Part shown: positions 52,372 to 63,947 of the stretch, one piece after another
How the letters are laid out: the number at the start of each line of letters is the position of its first letter
How positions within the stretch are numbered: position 1 is the stretch's first letter
Source: Pyrenophora tritici-repentis
Taxonomy: Eukaryota > Ascomycota > Dothideomycetes > Pleosporales > Pleosporaceae
Length of the DNA: 64,000 nucleotides
Direction of reading: 5' to 3'
Assembly (NCBI RefSeq): GCF_003171515.1
Contig: NC_089390.1
Location: forward strand, 744,001-808,000
Position numbers and translations under genes: made by a program
Notes under the pieces: generated by a model
What the model was told of the DNA's origin: nothing
Databases searched by the model: none
Seen by the model: only the letters and a program-made list of their open reading frames with translations

Positions 52372-54007
52372 ATGGAGCCCCTCAATGCCCCCGACACGGA
52401 GCCGCTGCTTCCTCGACCATCGTCGGCATCATCTTCCGTGTCGTCGACATCACCTTCGGCCTTATCGGCGACCCAGCGGCTATCGAAACAGCTCACCACA
52501 CGACATGCATTTACCGTCCTCGTCACCCTCCAGATCGGCTCGGGCATCTTTGCATCCCCCGCCCAGGTAGATGCGAACGTGCCCTCGCCCGGTGCTGCCC
52601 TGGTTGTATGGGTGCTTGGCGGTCTTTTGTCATGGGCAGGAGCCGTGTCGTTTGCTGAGCTGGGTGCTGCCCTTCCCTTCAACGGGGGTATGCAGGAATA
52701 CCTGCGCCACGTCTATGGTGATACTGCCGCATTTCTCATGGCTTGGGTGTACATCTTGGGCGTGAAGCCCTCGTCTATGGCGATTCAAAGCATCGTCATC
52801 GCCGAGTCTGTCGCCTCAGTCACATCTGCCACTGGCGAGCTGCCAGATGCTGGCATACTGAAGCTCATTGCAGCCCTTGCCTTTGTATCCATGGTTCTTC
52901 TTAACTCCATAAACACGAGACTTACCATACGACTGAGCGAGTCGTTTACTGTCTTCAAGCTCACAACTGTTTCCCTTGTCGTGCTCGGCGGCCTCATTGC
53001 TGTCATTGCTCACCTAGTTAACCCAGCTTCCTCGCTCTCCGGCTCGAGCGACTGGTATTCCAAGAATTGGTTTCAGTCAAGGCCAACCGTGACGGATGGC
53101 AAGACGATCGACTGGCCATCGATGGGCGCGTGGGATCGCTATGGCCATTACTGCGCAGCCATCTATGGCGGACTATGGGCCTACGATGGATGGGATAATG
53201 TAAGTCTACATACGGACCGCGTCCTTCGGCGTGTTGACAGCATCTCCAGGCCAACATGGTTGCCAGTGAGATCCGCGACCCAGGCCGTGCCCTTCCAAAA
53301 GCCATTAGAGCAGCCATGATTGTAGTCCTCGGTTCATTTGAGCTTGTCAACGTCGCTTACTATATTCTCGTGCCTTGGGATCGGCTGAGTACCAACAATG
53401 CTGTTGCTGTTGCTGCTGCGACATCCCTGTTTGGACGGCCTGCCGGTATTCTCATCACTGTTCTTGTCGCTGTTTCCTGCGCCGGATCCATTACCAGTAA
53501 TGTTTTCTCGGTCGGCAGATTAACTATGGCTGCTTCGCAGCGTCACTATCTCCCGAAATTCTTCAGCAAACGAGGACTGCCAATGACAAAGGTGTCCGAG
53601 CCAGACAGCAGTGCCTCGTTCCAATTCGATGCCCCCATGTAAGACTTGCATGTGCCCATGCTATATGAAGGCTTACTAACGCCAAAGACAGCTACGCCAA
53701 TGCTCTGGCCCTTGTTGTGACCCTTGGGTATATACTCACAGGCAGTTTTCGGGCACTTTTGACATTTGCTGGCATGGCCGTATGGGTCTTTTACGTCAGC
53801 ACAGTAGTCGGCCTACTTATACTTCGTCGCCGAGAGCCACAGCTTGTGCGACCTTACCGTCCAGCTATCTTCCTTCCCATCGTCTTCATCATCGTCGGCA
53901 GTTTGGTCATCCTACGGTCTGCCATTTTTGCACCAGTGCAGAGCGGGGTACTTGCAGGGTTGCTGGTTGCTGGCACCCTAATAAACAAGGTTCGAAGAAG
54001 CCCATAG
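52372..54007 (+). CDS. L-type amino-acid permease (SLC7/APC superfamily), 510 aa
   Basis: Exons 52372-53199, 53250-53638 and 53692-54007. Introns 53200-53249 and 53639-53691 carry GTAAGT and GTAAGA donors. About 12 hydrophobic segments are present. TM1 has the APC glycine motif IGSGIFASPAQV. TM3/4 follow FAELGAALPFNGGMQEYLRH. TM6 contains YGGLWAYDGWDN, and the loop after it has EIRDPGRALPKAI, both typical of LAT-type exchangers (SLC7) and fungal methionine permease Mup1-like proteins. It moves amino acids across the plasma membrane. Substrate cannot be read from sequence. The Ser-rich cytosolic N-terminus may be phosphorylated. Confidence 0.88.
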
Positions 54008-54599
54008 GTATATGACATCTCTGCATACACAGCCCTTTGACGTCACTGCTCGACGGCGGTACTACAGTCCAACATGTCTCAGCTTCGGATGTCTAATAAT
54101 AGATTTGAATGCGTCTGTCAACTTCAATGCCTCGCACTAACAGGGCACTTCGTTACGGAATATATGCAGATTGCATATAAATCCAAGATGCGCTAAGCAA
54201 GGGGTCGTTTTCTAGTACGTGTGCGGGTGGTCTGGTTCCCCGCAACTTAATTTCGACCTCGCCAGTGGCATCTAGATTCCGATTGCCGCACCACAAACGG
54301 GTATTCAGATGCCCATGCCTGTCCTTTTTGTTCGCATAGACGATGTTCTATGACGTCTGTACTCTATCTGGTGCCGAAATCCGATGCGTTGGTAGTACTA
54401 CCGGACAGTTGGTCTGGCCCCGGATCATGTGGCTATCCAATCAGACGTGTGTGGCTATTTCAACGTCTATATCGAACAAAGTTCACTTGTGTGTTTACCG
54501 ACCCTCAGCACTATGGTATCCGAGCATCTCAATGCTCAATATTGTTTCAAAAGATATTATCTTTTGATTTTACATTGCCGGTTATACATCTTCTGATCA
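54008..54599. other. Intergenic, no gene seen
   Basis: Spacer between the permease gene and MITE C. Short ORFs are not supported. Confidence 0.5.
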
Positions 54600-54607
54600 C
54601 ATGGCAC

Positions 54608-54769
54608 TAGACTCCGCAACAATCAATTCAATCCGGTCACTCTCCTAGACCCACTTACCTATCTAGGTAGGGCTTAAACTCCTATAGGTAACTACTAGGC
54701 TTAAAGCGGTAATCAATCAATCCAATCTGAACCTTCTAGGACCCACTTAATTGATTGTTGCGGACTGTG
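54608..54769. mobile_element. hAT-type MITE C (162 bp)
   Basis: Inverted termini share TCCGCAACAATCAATT exactly (54613-54628 and 54749-54764). The outermost 5 bases are partly diverged (tagac on the left; cacag on the right, reverse complement). Flanks are identical 8-bp repeats catggcac (54600-54607 and 54770-54777). The inner sequence contains cctatctaggt and a CTTAAA-rich core, as MITE B does. No coding capacity. Confidence 0.8.
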
Positions 54770-54777
54770 CATGGCAC

Positions 54778-55659
54778 GGTACCTTGCAGGCCTGTAGCTA
54801 TATTTGAGTATCAGCCTTCCATTTGTGGATATCCAACCATTCCACCCACCATCTCTCTCGCTTAACTGTAGTCGCACAGTGTTTTTACGGGTATTACCTC
54901 CGAGCAAGGCCTGTTGTGGTTAGCCTTGTGTATCGGATCTTAGCACATGCTTTGCACATTGCCTGGCGTGAACATGTCTCGCTCTTTCCAGGCTGTTTCC
55001 TAAGGCTGTGAAAGCTCCGATACTCGGTGGAAAGCACAGGTTTTATCATCTCCTCTTTGCCAAAAGCTTTACGTTCTCCTCATCAAGAGTACACCGGTGG
55101 TTTCGCTTTGGACCCGGGGAATCATTTGAACCACCAAGTCTGCAGTGCGGGGAAAACCCATGACAATGTCATTTCTGCAACATATACAGCACATGTGAAA
55201 TTTCATGGCTCTCTTACCTCCAGATCGAGCATCGAACACGCCCCTTGCCCCAGCTATCAAACACAGACTATCGAATCTCCAAGCGACGTTTGCTCTTTAC
55301 CAGTCACATCGTTTGCGCTCCAGAGTCAATTTATTACCCTGCAGATGATTTTGTGGATGCGACGAACCGGACTGGCTCACGGGCCGTGGCACAGCGTCAT
55401 GTCGCATCAAAACGGCCTTCAGGACGTTATAGACGAAAACAACCACAATCAAATGGACAGGAAGCACGGCGAGAGGGGAATACCAAGACTTGGGGCAGCG
55501 GTTGGGTAAGTATGGAATATGGCAAGCAGCGAGCATATAAAGAGGGTGGAGCATGGGCTTTGAAATGACCATCAACAGCAACGAGCAGTGCTTCATCATC
55601 TCATCCTCCTAATTTCACTCTCTTGAGGTCTCTGTCCTAGCACCTCTGCAACGCTCAAC
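54778..55659. other. Intergenic upstream of hydrophobin gene
   Basis: Contains the hydrophobin promoter; a TATAAAG lies at about 55537, upstream of a 120-bp leader. A 160-codon frame at 55027 lacks family features and I do not call it. Confidence 0.5.
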
Positions 55660-56207
55660 ATGCGCTACATCGTCCTCACCTTGGCCGCCGGCGCTGCTGC
55701 CGCTCCCTTTGCTATGACTGAAACCAGCCTCTGCCCCGCCGGGTTGTACAGCAACCCTCAATGCTGCGCAACTGACGTACTTGGTGCCATCGGCCTGGAC
55801 TGCGCAGTCCGTACGTCTCTCCCTTCCTTTCTTGTCCTCCTATACTGTACCCGAAAAAGAAAACTAACACCTCCAAAACAGCGGCCACTACTCCCGCCAA
55901 CGTCGACGCCTTCATCAGCGGCTGTGCTGCAGGCGGCCAGCAGGCAAAGTGCTGTGTGATTCCCGTCGCTGGCCAGGATCTTCTATGCCAAGATGTCAAG
56001 GGAAGCGGTGGTGGTGGCGGAGGTGCCCCAGGTACCACTGCTACTGGTGGAGGTGGAGGTGCACCTACGAGCGTGCCTGGTGGTGGTGGTGGCGGTGCTA
56101 CCTCCACTTCCTGTGAATCTAGCGCTGTTGTGACGCCGGCTCCTCAGCCTACTAAGCCTGCTCCTTCTTACCCTACGACTACTTCTGACTGCGGATGTGG
56201 CAAGTAG
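55660..56207 (+). CDS. Class II hydrophobin with Gly-rich C-terminal extension, 158 aa
   Basis: Exons 55660-55810 and 55882-56207, with a 71-bp intron. The signal peptide is about [18 protein letters not shown]. The eight hydrophobin cysteines are at 25, 35, 36, 48, 65, 74, 75 and 86. Their spacing C-x9-CC-x11-C-x16-C-x8-CC-x10-C is the class II pattern. Secreted class II hydrophobins coat hyphae and spores and assemble at water-air interfaces. After the domain, residues 88-158 form an unusual tail with three poly-Gly runs, a Thr/Pro stretch and four further cysteines, ending DCGCGK. Typical class II proteins end soon after Cys8. The tail may anchor the protein in the wall; that is inference. 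Confidence 0.9.
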
Positions 56208-57907
56208 AGTGCTTTGGCGATCGAGGAGGGAGTTGGGATGGGATCACTCGATAGCAGCAGGTGTTGAGGTATGATTGGGCGAAAGATTGTGTAGTTGTAG
56301 TTCTACGTCAATAGTATTCGTGCTTTTGAGCTATACTCTGTTTACGCATCAAGTATCTTCGAGAAGTGAAAAGTGAAAAGCCATATGATTGGGTTAACTG
56401 AAGTAGAGGTTGTCAGCGAGCCAACCTTGAAGACCACGCTGATGATAGCGACGATTTAGATACACTAATACCAATGGCTTGCGATTCGGAAATAGACGCA
56501 ACTCGCGAAAAGCAAACGTCTCGTGGCAGAAATGTGATGATCTCTGTGTGCACCATGGTGACCAACTCTAATCACTCTAGTGTTAATGCGCATTGGTCTT
56601 GTCGAGAGCGGCTATACTTACACACATCGATCACTTAGGCATGCCAGCTCAGGTCTCTGGTCAGGTTTAGAGGATTTGGATCAAAATGACAAATGCTGGG
56701 TGGCGATTAGCATGTGTTGTCCAATCTTCCACGAGCTTCTCATCGAAAAGCTTTTCGCTCGTTTTCCAGTCTTCACTTCCCAATGCAACACCCCCAGTAT
56801 ATATAGTAATTAACTCTACTAGTTCTCATCAAGTAGAAACTACAGCCTCATGGGTTATATTGGGACATGGAAGGGTGCCCTGGTTTACCTGTGAGGACGT
56901 GGAACGGAGAGCGATAAGACTGGACGGTGGTCCATCCAACGAAAGGTCGGCAGCCTTCGTATGCTTGATTTTTGCTTTGTGCTCTCGTTCGAATCACTGC
57001 TGTGTTAGTATCATGATTCTTTGTCTTTTACCTCTAATTCGAATCACCGCTATGTCGTAGTAACAGTGGGGGGTTTTTTTGAAGGTTTACAGGGCGATCC
57101 GAACAAAGTCTCTCTGGGTTCACGAAGGATATTTGCGTTACCACCACTAAGGCTGACGATAGTAAGTGATAGCAGTGTTTGGATTTGCAAGTACCAGGTG
57201 TGGCCAGTTTAGGGCACAGGCATCGCCTTTAAGTTAGCGGGCTGTGGAGATAGCGGGTCAGAGGCTTGTCGGAGAAGCTTAAAACTCTTGCCCTCCAGCT
57301 GCTACCATGAAATCGCTAGGTAGCTGGAACGGCAATACTGCGCATAAGATTACGACCCGACCCGCACGATGCAGCACATACATGGTGTTCGAAAGCACCA
57401 GCCCCATGATCAAATCAACGTCGAACCACACCAATCTCCGGTTCTGACGTGAGGCTCCACATGGCGCTTTGCCAAGCTTCCCCAGACCCATTGATTAGCC
57501 GGCGGCATCATGAAGATGCGGATCGGAGAATACATATATACCCTAGCCTCGGGCGGAAGGAACGTCTTTTCTTGCTTCATTCTGGTTCTTGGGCCCTAAA
57601 ATAGTGTTTACAGGTGAATGATGAGGCTCTGCAGCTCCGGCGGCCTAAGCCGCATCCCTAGTCCGCTCTAGCGAGGACAACCATGTTTCAGAAAACTCGA
57701 ACACCAATATATCGAACGGCAGATGTCGTGATTCCCGAGCCTATGGTCGAAACATGTCGTTTACCATAAACGAGCTAAGGCTACCGGAATGGCCACAGTA
57801 CTTCCGGTGGGACCTTGGCATTCAATCATACATAAGCCTGACGAGATGCAATCACCTTCTGCGCTCAGCAAAATCGAGACTTTACACACGTTTCGCTTCT
57901 CACCAAA
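56208..57907. other. 1.7-kb gene-free region upstream of chitin deacetylase
   Basis: No supported ORF. A long spacer of this kind may hold an extended promoter for a regulated secreted enzyme. Confidence 0.45.
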
Positions 57908-58779
57908 ATGGGTCTCAAGTCTATCCTCGTTGCAGCCCTGGCTGCTGTTGCCATCGCCAAGCCAGTTCCTGATCCGCTCAGCATGATGAAGCGGGCTGGC
58001 CCTGCCGCCGGACAGGTACGTTAGTCAACAAGCCCCCCCTGAAAACATAAGTCAACGAAAAACCTCCCAGGTCATCACCAAGTGCGCGGCTCCCGGCCAG
58101 ATCGCTCTTGCATACGACGATGGCCCATCGGGCAACACGCAAAAGCTCGTTGATACGCTCAATGCTGGCGGCGCAAAAGGCACCTTTTTCGTAACCGGCA
58201 CCCTATACGGCTGCATCTACAACCAAAAGACGGCGCTGCAGAACGCATACAAATCGGGCCACCAAATCGCCTCGCACTCGTGGTCGCACCCGCCAAACTT
58301 TGGCTCCCTGTCTACAAACGACCTCACGACGCAAATGACGCGTCTCGACCAGGCCCTCGTCAACATCATCGGCAAGAAACCGACGTACATGCGTCCCCCG
58401 TACCTTGCTACCGGTGGAAACGTGCTCCCCACTATGCGCACTCTGGGGTACCGTGTCATCACTAATGATGTGGATAGCGGGGATTGGTCTGGCAACACGC
58501 CGCAGCAGAGTCAGCAGAAGTTTCAGCAGGCGGGCACGAGCGGTAATGGGCATATTCCGCTTATGCACGAGACGTATGCTTCGACTGTTAACACGCTTAC
58601 CCCGTGGTTGATTACCTGGGCTAAGAACAACAACTTGAAGCTTGTTACTGTTGGTAAGTTTGCATCCTGGTTGATTGAGATCTAGGTGAATGCTAACGTT
58701 TTTTGTGCTAGCTGAGTGCTTGGGCGATAGTGCCGGTGCGTATACGAGTGGTACTCCCAACGGTGCTTCATCTTGCTAG
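57908..58779 (+). CDS. Secreted chitin deacetylase (CE4), 252 aa
   Basis: Exons 57908-58015, 58071-58653 and 58712-58779. The signal peptide is MGLKSILVAALAAVAIA, with a possible Kex2 site after MMKR (residue 29). The CE4 (NodB) motifs are all visible: AYDDGP with catalytic Asp52 and metal Asp53, HSWSHP with metal-binding His105 and His109, RPPYLATG, DVDSGDW, and IPLMHE with the catalytic His. The enzyme removes acetyl groups from chitin, converting it to chitosan in the wall or hiding chitin oligomers from host recognition. The last exon ends in Ser-Cys, with Cys in ECLGDS likely paired with it. No chitin-binding module. Confidence 0.92.
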
Positions 58780-59538
58780 ATGCATCTGTGTGGCTGTTTA
58801 TTCTTCTGTGGAGTCCTTCGCGGGCTCCCTCTACCTTCTTGTATATCTTTTCTGGCCCCCTTACCTTCACATATATACTAGATCAACGTGCAACAACAGC
58901 TGTATACGGCTTGTTTCTCATATGGAAAATTCTTACTCAACGTGATTGCGTTGTCAGGAAGCTCGTGCCGCAAGCATCCATGTACACATGTGCTCGATGC
59001 GACAGTTACATCGTGCACACCACTTCTTTTCGCAACGAAGCTATGCATGTGTAGATGATACGTAGTGCTATGCAGATTTACTTTTAGACAAACATATTGG
59101 TATAATCTAGGACATGGTCGCCGATATATCGGTGAGCCACATGGAAAAGCAAGCATGATGCTTTGGGACAACATCAGAGCTTCTGATTGTTGGGAAGCTT
59201 GTTCGTGAACAAGCAACGCCAAGCAGAGTAGACAGGACATCACCTAAACGCCAAGCAAGGAGAATAACAGAGTATCATAGCGAGTCGTGCCTCGCGCGCA
59301 ACAATCATGTGTCAATTTGAGGACCTGTGAGTCGCAAAGCTATTAAAGTTTCTGTAGGGACCGTGAACATATTAAGATGAGACATGAAAAGAGAACCCCC
59401 CTCAACCTCCAGGCGAGAGCGGGCATCTCACGATGCCACTCGACCGCCAGCTTGCGGTGATGCCGCAAAACTAAGACCAGCCCGCTGTGATGCGATTTTA
59501 CTCGAACCACGAGCGCGCGTATCTTGCCGAATAACGCC
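58780..59538. other. Convergent 3' region, no gene seen
   Basis: 3' regions of the chitin deacetylase and cation exchanger genes with about 700 bp of spacer. No gene supported. Confidence 0.5.
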
Positions 59539-61905
59539 CTACATGGCGATCATTCTCTTCACCATGGCCTGAGCAAAGTCTACCACCTGCTTGTTGTTGA
59601 CGTTGGTGCAGCGATGCTCGTTACCGCCAATAGCGCTAGCATCGCAACCATCGGGGTAGAAGAAACTCGCCAACGCGATAATGATGTAGGCTGCAATGAG
59701 CAGACTACCTTCGAGGTAATTACTGCGGCCATCCAACACCAAGAAGTTAACTACAAGGACAGTGACAAACAATGCGACTGTTTCAAAGATGTTGAAGTAA
59801 AGAGTCATCTCCTTGCCCATGGCCCAGCCAAGGATGACGATAACAGGCGTAATGAAGATGGCGATTTGGATAGACGAACCGACAGCGATACCGATAGCTA
59901 AGTCCATCTTGTTCTTCATGGCGACAGAGACGGCTGTAACGTGCTCCGCAGCGTTACCGACAATAGGTAGGATAATGAGACCGATGAAAGCTTGACTGAT
60001 GCCAGAAGTTTCCACCATGGGTTCGATGGCATCACTCATAAAATCAGCGCAAACAGCGACGAGACCAGTACTAATCAAGAGCATGAATATGGCTGCCTTG
60101 ATAGACATACTGGGTGTGTCGTCGTCTTCATCATCCTCATTGGGAGACATGGATGCATTGGAGGAGACGGTAGGACCATTGGCTGCACTGTTCATGGGGT
60201 GGGCGCGACCAATCTGATCCGGCAGCGACTTGGAGCGGCGGAGCGGAGCGGCACGTAGAGGTGTGTTGTCGCGCGGGGCTGCCATGCGGATATTAGGTGC
60301 TGGACCACCCAGCGGGGCCAGATTCTGAGGATTGGAAAAGACATTGTTGGAAAGCAGCGATGGAAGGGCAGGGCGGTTGTATTTGCGTGCGTTCATCGGA
60401 GAGATGGTACCTTGCTGGATGTCCTCAGCAAAGGCAACCTTGGGTGCCGGCTCAGCCGGAACAACCTCTTTCTCGGGGATAGTGTCAACGCGGTTGCGAT
60501 TACGGCGGTCCTTGTGGCTCTTCCTATGCTTGCGTCGCTCCTTCTTTGTCTTCGACTGCGAGGTATGCGTGGAAGCGGCTTCAAAGTCGCGAACGACGGG
60601 GGCATATTGATCGTTGTCGGCTTCATCGCCACTCATGACGTCAAAGGAATGGCGACGAGAGGGAACAATAGTTGTCGTATTGGCAGTGACTACACTATTC
60701 GTCCTCTCCCTCTCGGTCTCGAAGGGACTCTGGTGATGCTCGCCAGATGGAGAGCTAACGCCCGAAAGCCCACTGCCATCTTTGGAGCTGGAGCTAGACT
60801 TGCGACGCAGCCTTTTGACCATACGCTTGGCCTTCCTCTTCATGGTGCCGTCAGATTTGGAAGAGCCGTCGCTGTCACTGGAGCTGGAGCTGGATGACGA
60901 ATCCGAGCTGGACGAGTCGAATGCACCGGCGAGAACACCAGGGTGCGACTCCTCATCGATGATGTGTTGTGGCGTGCTAGCGTAGAGGTATCTGTGACTC
61001 TTGAGCTGAAAGAGTAGATACAGGCCGTAGACAAGCAACAAGATGATACTAGTGCCACGACTGACGGCTAGGGTCTCATGATCAGCGATGGCATTGTCCT
61101 CAAAGGCGGCGTGGAATGCGGTCGGTAGTAGAAGACTCATGACGGCAAGCGCCAACATAACGCCACTCATCTGAGTGACGGTGTTGTTGTAGACCTGCTC
61201 CTGATACTTCAGACCCCCAAGAAGGAAGGCCATTCCCAGAATAAGGAGCAGGTTGGCGAGAATGGATCCAAGCAGAGACGCCTGCACGACCTCGATTTGG
61301 CCAGAGGCGAGCAGGATGATGAAGAGAATCAACTCGACAGCGTTTCCGAAGGATACATTGAGCAGTGCACCGAGGGCGTCTCCAACGCGGGCAGCCACGA
61401 CTTCGGTCGCGTGGGCGAGCAGGCCAGCCAATGGAATGATGGCGATGGCGTTCATGGAGAATACAATCTCGGGCTTCAATTCGGCAAGCTTGACAGCGAT
61501 ACCGAGAGGCACAAAGACCAGCAGGACGTTAATCCAGCTATGGGTGATGGCATTCTTGGTGTGTGAGATGAATCGGATACTTCCGTTCTTGATGCGCACT
61601 GGCGAATAGAACGGAAGCTTGTCCGATCCTATGGCGGAAGGCGTCTCTCCGTTGGCTGCGGTATTGACTGGGCCGTTGGCGTTGGCCTTATGCGTGTTGG
61701 TGCCATGACTAGCCTTGGCAGCGAACTTCTCGTTGTTGACGTCGCTGTGGTTGTGTGGGTTGCTGCCATTTCGGACAAAGTGATGGGTGTTGTTGTTGGG
61801 ACTATGGGTCGGTAAGACGTCGCGCTCAGTCTTGCGTCCCAAGCCAAGCGCAGATGCTGCCTTAGACTTGAAGCTGCGTATAGAGGGGTCGTCGGGTTCT
61901 CCCAT
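59539..61905 (-). CDS. Vacuolar Ca2+/H+ exchanger (Vcx1/CAX type) with long Ser-rich loop, 788 aa
   Basis: Single exon. A polar N-terminus (about 110 residues) is followed by the first CAX half, with the alpha-1 repeat SFGNAVELI near residue 187. A 280-residue cytosolic loop (about 312-592) comes next, then the second half with alpha-2 repeat IVGNAAEHVTAV near residue 650. Both acidic pore residues (Glu in GNAVE and GNAAE) are present. The exchanger uses the vacuolar proton gradient to store Ca2+. The loop is far longer than in yeast Vcx1 (about 411 residues in total). It holds a DSSSSSSSSDSDGSS-like run, basic blocks (KRKAKRMVKRLRRKS) and many possible phosphosites, so it may be a regulatory arm. 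Confidence 0.88.
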   Translation of the reverse strand: MGEPDDPSIRSFKSKAASALGLGRKTERDVLPTHSPNNNTHHFVRNGSNPHNHSDVNNEKFAAKASHGTNTHKANANGPVNTAANGETPSAIGSDKLPFYSPVRIKNGSIRFISHTKNAITHSWINVLLVFVPLGIAVKLAELKPEIVFSMNAIAIIPLAGLLAHATEVVAARVGDALGALLNVSFGNAVELILFIILLASGQIEVVQASLLGSILANLLLILGMAFLLGGLKYQEQVYNNTVTQMSGVMLALAVMSLLLPTAFHAAFEDNAIADHETLAVSRGTSIILLLVYGLYLLFQLKSHRYLYASTPQHIIDEESHPGVLAGAFDSSSSDSSSSSSSSDSDGSSKSDGTMKRKAKRMVKRLRRKSSSSSKDGSGLSGVSSPSGEHHQSPFETERERTNSVVTANTTTIVPSRRHSFDVMSGDEADNDQYAPVVRDFEAASTHTSQSKTKKERRKHRKSHKDRRNRNRVDTIPEKEVVPAEPAPKVAFAEDIQQGTISPMNARKYNRPALPSLLSNNVFSNPQNLAPLGGPAPNIRMAAPRDNTPLRAAPLRRSKSLPDQIGRAHPMNSAANGPTVSSNASMSPNEDDEDDDTPSMSIKAAIFMLLISTGLVAVCADFMSDAIEPMVETSGISQAFIGLIILPIVGNAAEHVTAVSVAMKNKMDLAIGIAVGSSIQIAIFITPVIVILGWAMGKEMTLYFNIFETVALFVTVLVVNFLVLDGRSNYLEGSLLIAAYIIIALASFFYPDGCDASAIGGNEHRCTNVNNKQVVDFAQAMVKRMIAM

Positions 61906-63060
61906 CGGTTTTGGTGTGTAAGTTTGTAGGGAGGGGTGAGTACAAAGTTGTACTTTGGGAATGTACGATAGTCAGGGAGGCCAAGTGAGCGAGGGCGATG
62001 GGCGACGCCTTATCTGCGCGCGGCACGCTTAGCCGGCTTGGGGCACTGCCGATCACCGTGGACCCTGCTAACGCGGTAGCCTACTTACACGCCGACTATT
62101 CGCACAGCCTCGGTGGCGCACCACTGCGTCTTGTTTGGTGTGTGAATGTGGCTAGCGCGCTGGAAGCTACTAGACCATGGGTGACGTTGGTGATCCAAGG
62201 GTAAACGTACGGCTCGTTGAAATCAAGAATTGCCGTGTTGAGAACCAGTTCGCACTTTCCGGTGTGTTATTCCGGGGGAGGGCGCCACTCCCCGGTAAGG
62301 GCTGAGGGAAAGAACGAGGCGGCGAGTAGGAAGCGGCGACGGATAGCGACCCACTCCCCACACAAGGTTGCCCAGCAATGCGACAATAGCTACGTCATTC
62401 AAACCATATCTCGTCCACCGCAACGTATCATTCAGCCTCACAAAGCTCATCAGCAAAGGAGCCAGACAAACTTCGGCCCTCTCTCTAAAATTCCTGATGC
62501 ATCTTAATCTTGCTCTAGTTCGTGTGACGTGCGATGCAATCAGCAGACTAGTTACTTAGCTTACATTCTAGACTGCGCATGTTGCCTCATAATGCAGGGA
62601 TCCTGCTGGTGAGCACGTAGTTCGTCACTATCTTAGCAGCCATGACTACACACCAGCCAGTCCACAGCTAACCTGTATCGCGTCCTACCCACCACATATG
62701 AACTTAATTTCCGCTCGTACTACTGGAGGGTAGTTAAATCGTCAGTACTGACATGTGAAATAAATTCAACTTGTATATGTTGATTGTGTGACTGCAGTGT
62801 ATTCATCATGTGAAGTCGCTCAAGCCCATATCAGTGGACGAGTGTGGTGCGATGCAAGCTCACCGGCCATGCTCTTTCGCCCTTCCACCATCGTCGCGCC
62901 ATCCTCAGCTCACTCCGCTTGCCCACTCCTCAACCCTCACCTCACGTTAAATTCGTAACATTTTCCTTGGCATAGCAGCCACAAGTCTCCCCCACCCAAG
63001 TCTGCGCCGCCTCTCTTCCCACTTCCCTCAGTCATTAGAGCACACCTGTGCGCCGCCAGC
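61906..63060. other. Intergenic, no gene seen
   Basis: Promoter of the exchanger gene and upstream region of the F-box/ankyrin gene. ORFs here are short and unsupported. Confidence 0.45.
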
Positions 63061-63947
63061 ATGCACCTTCTCCATCTGCCGCCAGAGATATTCGGCGATA
63101 TTGTACACGAATACGTGCATAGCAATGCGTGGGAAGACGCAGCAAAATTGCGAACTGTATGCAGAGTATTCGCCAAAGCAATCCTCGATGACATGACCGG
63201 CTGTTATCCACTCAGCCGCTATAAGAAATACGACTTGTCAGGAATAGCCGCCTATGGAAAAGTATGCTGAGCGTCAATATGCACACTATTCTTGATTACA
63301 TAGAAGCTATGGTAGACTTCCTCATGAATCTTGCGTCGAACAAGAGCCAACCAACGCGTGAGCAATACTGACTAGCACTTTGCAAAGCTGTAGCGTGGCG
63401 CTCTGCTTCCTCTACTCATAGAGTGGTACCTCCCTTATTTGACAGAGCTCCAGGCCATTGCGGCAAAACGTCAATGGGTAGCATGGGCCATCGAATCAGG
63501 AAATATCGAGGTTCTACGTCTATGTTGGAAAAAGCCTAACAATCATCCCTATCTCTGCAAACCGACTCACTGGGACACAAAGACATCGTAGAATACTTCA
63601 TCACCACAGCCCCGACAATCATCACCTCGCCCGCTAAACACTTATGCGACGACAAGAAGTTTTGTTATTTGATCTGCGGGCTCCGGGCAGCAGTATCCCG
63701 TGGCTGGCTCCAGACTGCAAAGCTACTCTTGGACCAGGGAGCTGACGCAAATGGGGTCCGCGAGGAAATCGATGACCGGCCTGGGACGGCCGTGCGGTTG
63801 GCTGTTGTTCGAGATAACGTAGATATGGTCATGTTGTTGCTAGTTTACGGTGCTGTGGTACCAGGTGACATGGTCGTCTACCCAAAGGCAAACAGTGTAA
63901 TGGCAAGGGTTGCGCGAGAGGCTTGGGAACAACAGCAGCGAGGCTAG
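63061..63947 (+). CDS. F-box-like / ankyrin-repeat protein, gene model unresolved
   Basis: It starts MHLLHLPPEIFGDIVHEYVH, an F-box-like N-terminus, continuing to about 63261 where GTATGC could be a donor. Further frames follow: a middle part with WVAWAIESGNIEVLRLCWKK (about 63475-63535) and a C-terminal part with LQTAKLLLDQGADANGV and AVRLAVVRDNVDMVMLLLVYG, clear ankyrin repeats, to the stop at 63947. Between the middle and last parts (about 63540-63560) the frame changes by one base with no usable intron. The gene is therefore either frameshifted or has splicing I could not resolve. Such F-box/ankyrin genes are large, variable families in ascomycetes; targets unknown. Confidence 0.5.

Noticed and set aside
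55027..55509. 160-codon ORF upstream of the hydrophobin gene
   Set aside because: No domain, signal peptide or coding-like composition, and it overlaps the hydrophobin promoter.
56985..57010. gttcgaatc-like motifs considered as tRNA B boxes (also near 15664)
   Set aside because: No A box, acceptor stem or cloverleaf could be drawn around them.
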